The translations under genes and the position numbers were made by a program. A DNA stretch of 36,197 nucleotides. Source: JACQMJ01 sp964373495. Lineage in GTDB: Bacteria > Patescibacteriota > Minisyncoccia > Sungbacterales > SURF-37. The notes beneath the pieces are model-generated. The model worked only from the letters and a program-made list of their open reading frames with translations. It made no database searches and was not told where the DNA came from. This document shows, piece by piece, positions 35,660 through 36,197 of the stretch (position 1 is its first letter; every line of letters begins with the position of its first letter). The DNA lies in NCBI GenBank assembly GCA_964373495.1, contig CAYJUW010000001.1, positions 1 to 36,197 on the forward strand, read 5' to 3'.

Positions 35660-36082
35660 ATGAATCCGCTCGTCTTCGCAATCCTCGGCGCTGTTTCGTT
35701 CGGGCTGTGGACTGTCTTCCATAAGCTGGCTTCGCCATACATCAACCAGGTCTTCGGAGCGATTATCGTTTCGGCGGCAGCGGTGGCGGCGGGCTTGGTA
35801 GTACTGGTGCCCCGGCTGAAACAGACAGAACTTTTCACTGATTATCGCGGCATACTCTTTCTTATTTTTGCTGGCGTTCTTGCGTTCTTCATTGATTTCT
35901 TCGCGTTGAAGGCTTACTCGGGCGGCCTGCCCATTACGACGGGAGGGCCGATCATTATCGGCGGCAGTATCGCGGTCGCGTCAATTATCGGCATTCTCCT
36001 CGGCGATCCCATCCCGCTTCTGAAAATAATTGCCCTTGTGTTCCTTCTGTTTGGGGCGGGCCTTTTGGCATACGTCGGCTAG
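35660..36082 (+). CDS. EamA-like half-size transporter
   Basis: A 140-aa membrane protein with five hydrophobic segments: MNPLVFAILGAVSFGLWTVF, FGAIIVSAAAVAAGLVVLV, ILFLIFAGVLAFFIDFFAL, ITTGGPIIIGGSIAVASII and IIALVFLLFGAGLLAYVG. This matches one EamA repeat of the drug/metabolite transporter superfamily, as in 5-TM half transporters that dimerise. The substrate is unknown. No ribosome-binding site is obvious. cysS begins 8 nt after its stop, suggesting co-transcription. Confidence 0.8.
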   Translation: MNPLVFAILGAVSFGLWTVFHKLASPYINQVFGAIIVSAAAVAAGLVVLVPRLKQTELFTDYRGILFLIFAGVLAFFIDFFALKAYSGGLPITTGGPIIIGGSIAVASIIGILLGDPIPLLKIIALVFLLFGAGLLAYVG

Positions 36083-36090
36083 CAAGCACT

Positions 36091-36197
36091 ATGTTGGCGC
36101 TTTATAACTTTCTCACCCGAAAAAAAGAACCCTTCCGGCCCTTGCGAAAGGGCCGGGTTGGTTTATACACCTGCGGTCCCACGGTCTATAACTACGC
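36091..36197 (+). CDS. cysS: Cysteinyl-tRNA synthetase, 5' end
   Basis: A partial gene running off the window. The first 36 codons read MLALYNFLTRKKEPFRPL and then RKGRVGLYTCGPTVYNYA. The TCGPTVY element is the signature of class I CysRS and contains the first zinc-ligand Cys of the active site. The start follows the EamA-like stop by 8 nt. The remainder, including HIGH and KMSKS, is outside the window. Confidence 0.93.
   Translation, partial: MLALYNFLTRKKEPFRPLRKGRVGLYTCGPTVYNY

Overview
The window looks like a chromosomal segment of a Patescibacteria/CPR bacterium, most likely Parcubacteria-like. This rests on the gene set and protein style: a small divergent peptidoglycan set, a compact HrcA and AspRS, a membrane-anchored PaaX/Cas2-like protein, and palindromic repeats in nearly every gap and inside several genes. 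TGA is used as a stop (murD, dacA), so this is not a UGA-recoding lineage. Lineage is inferred from gene content; no rRNA is present.

Layout. Nearly everything up to about 33.3 kb is on the minus strand. 0.1-9.5 kb: ftsW, two small genes, murD with an overlapping serine hydrolase, a D-aminoacylase-type amidohydrolase, an HD phosphohydrolase with two frame breaks, mraY and dacA. 9.5-13 kb: aspS, scpA, a TrpR-like regulator and scpB (chromosome condensation), running into dacA-mraY as a probable long transcription unit. 13-17.9 kb: an orphan 7TM-type histidine kinase, an orphan KAS III (FabH-like) enzyme, a small basic protein, Nudix and MazG-like nucleotide hydrolases and a HAD protein. 18-21.8 kb: a cluster of small exported proteins and lipoproteins separated by modular hairpin repeats. 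21.8-22.2 kb: tRNA-Ala and tRNA-Lys with tRNA remnants. 22.2-25.5 kb: a Cys-rich exported protein convergent with a GT39-like membrane glycosyltransferase. 25.5-32.8 kb: the heat-shock genes hrcA-grpE-dnaK under a perfect CIRCE, and separately a membrane protein with dnaJ, split by a repeat-rich stretch. 33.3-36.2 kb: divergent promoters lead to plus-strand genes: a TM/PaaX-Cas2-like protein, a CorA-like transporter, an EamA-like half transporter and the start of cysS.

The most unusual feature is the repeat landscape. A 32-bp near-perfect palindrome with 8-bp-spaced half-sites occurs four times: twice intergenic, exactly bracketing the TrpR-like gene, and twice read through in frame inside murD and the glycosyltransferase, giving the same decapeptide. 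Other palindromes are read in frame in murD, the glycosyltransferase, a membrane protein and the Cys-rich protein, or supply stop and start codons. A 140-bp three-hairpin element occurs in three copies with compensatory base changes in its stems and sits against the U-tracts of minus-strand terminators.
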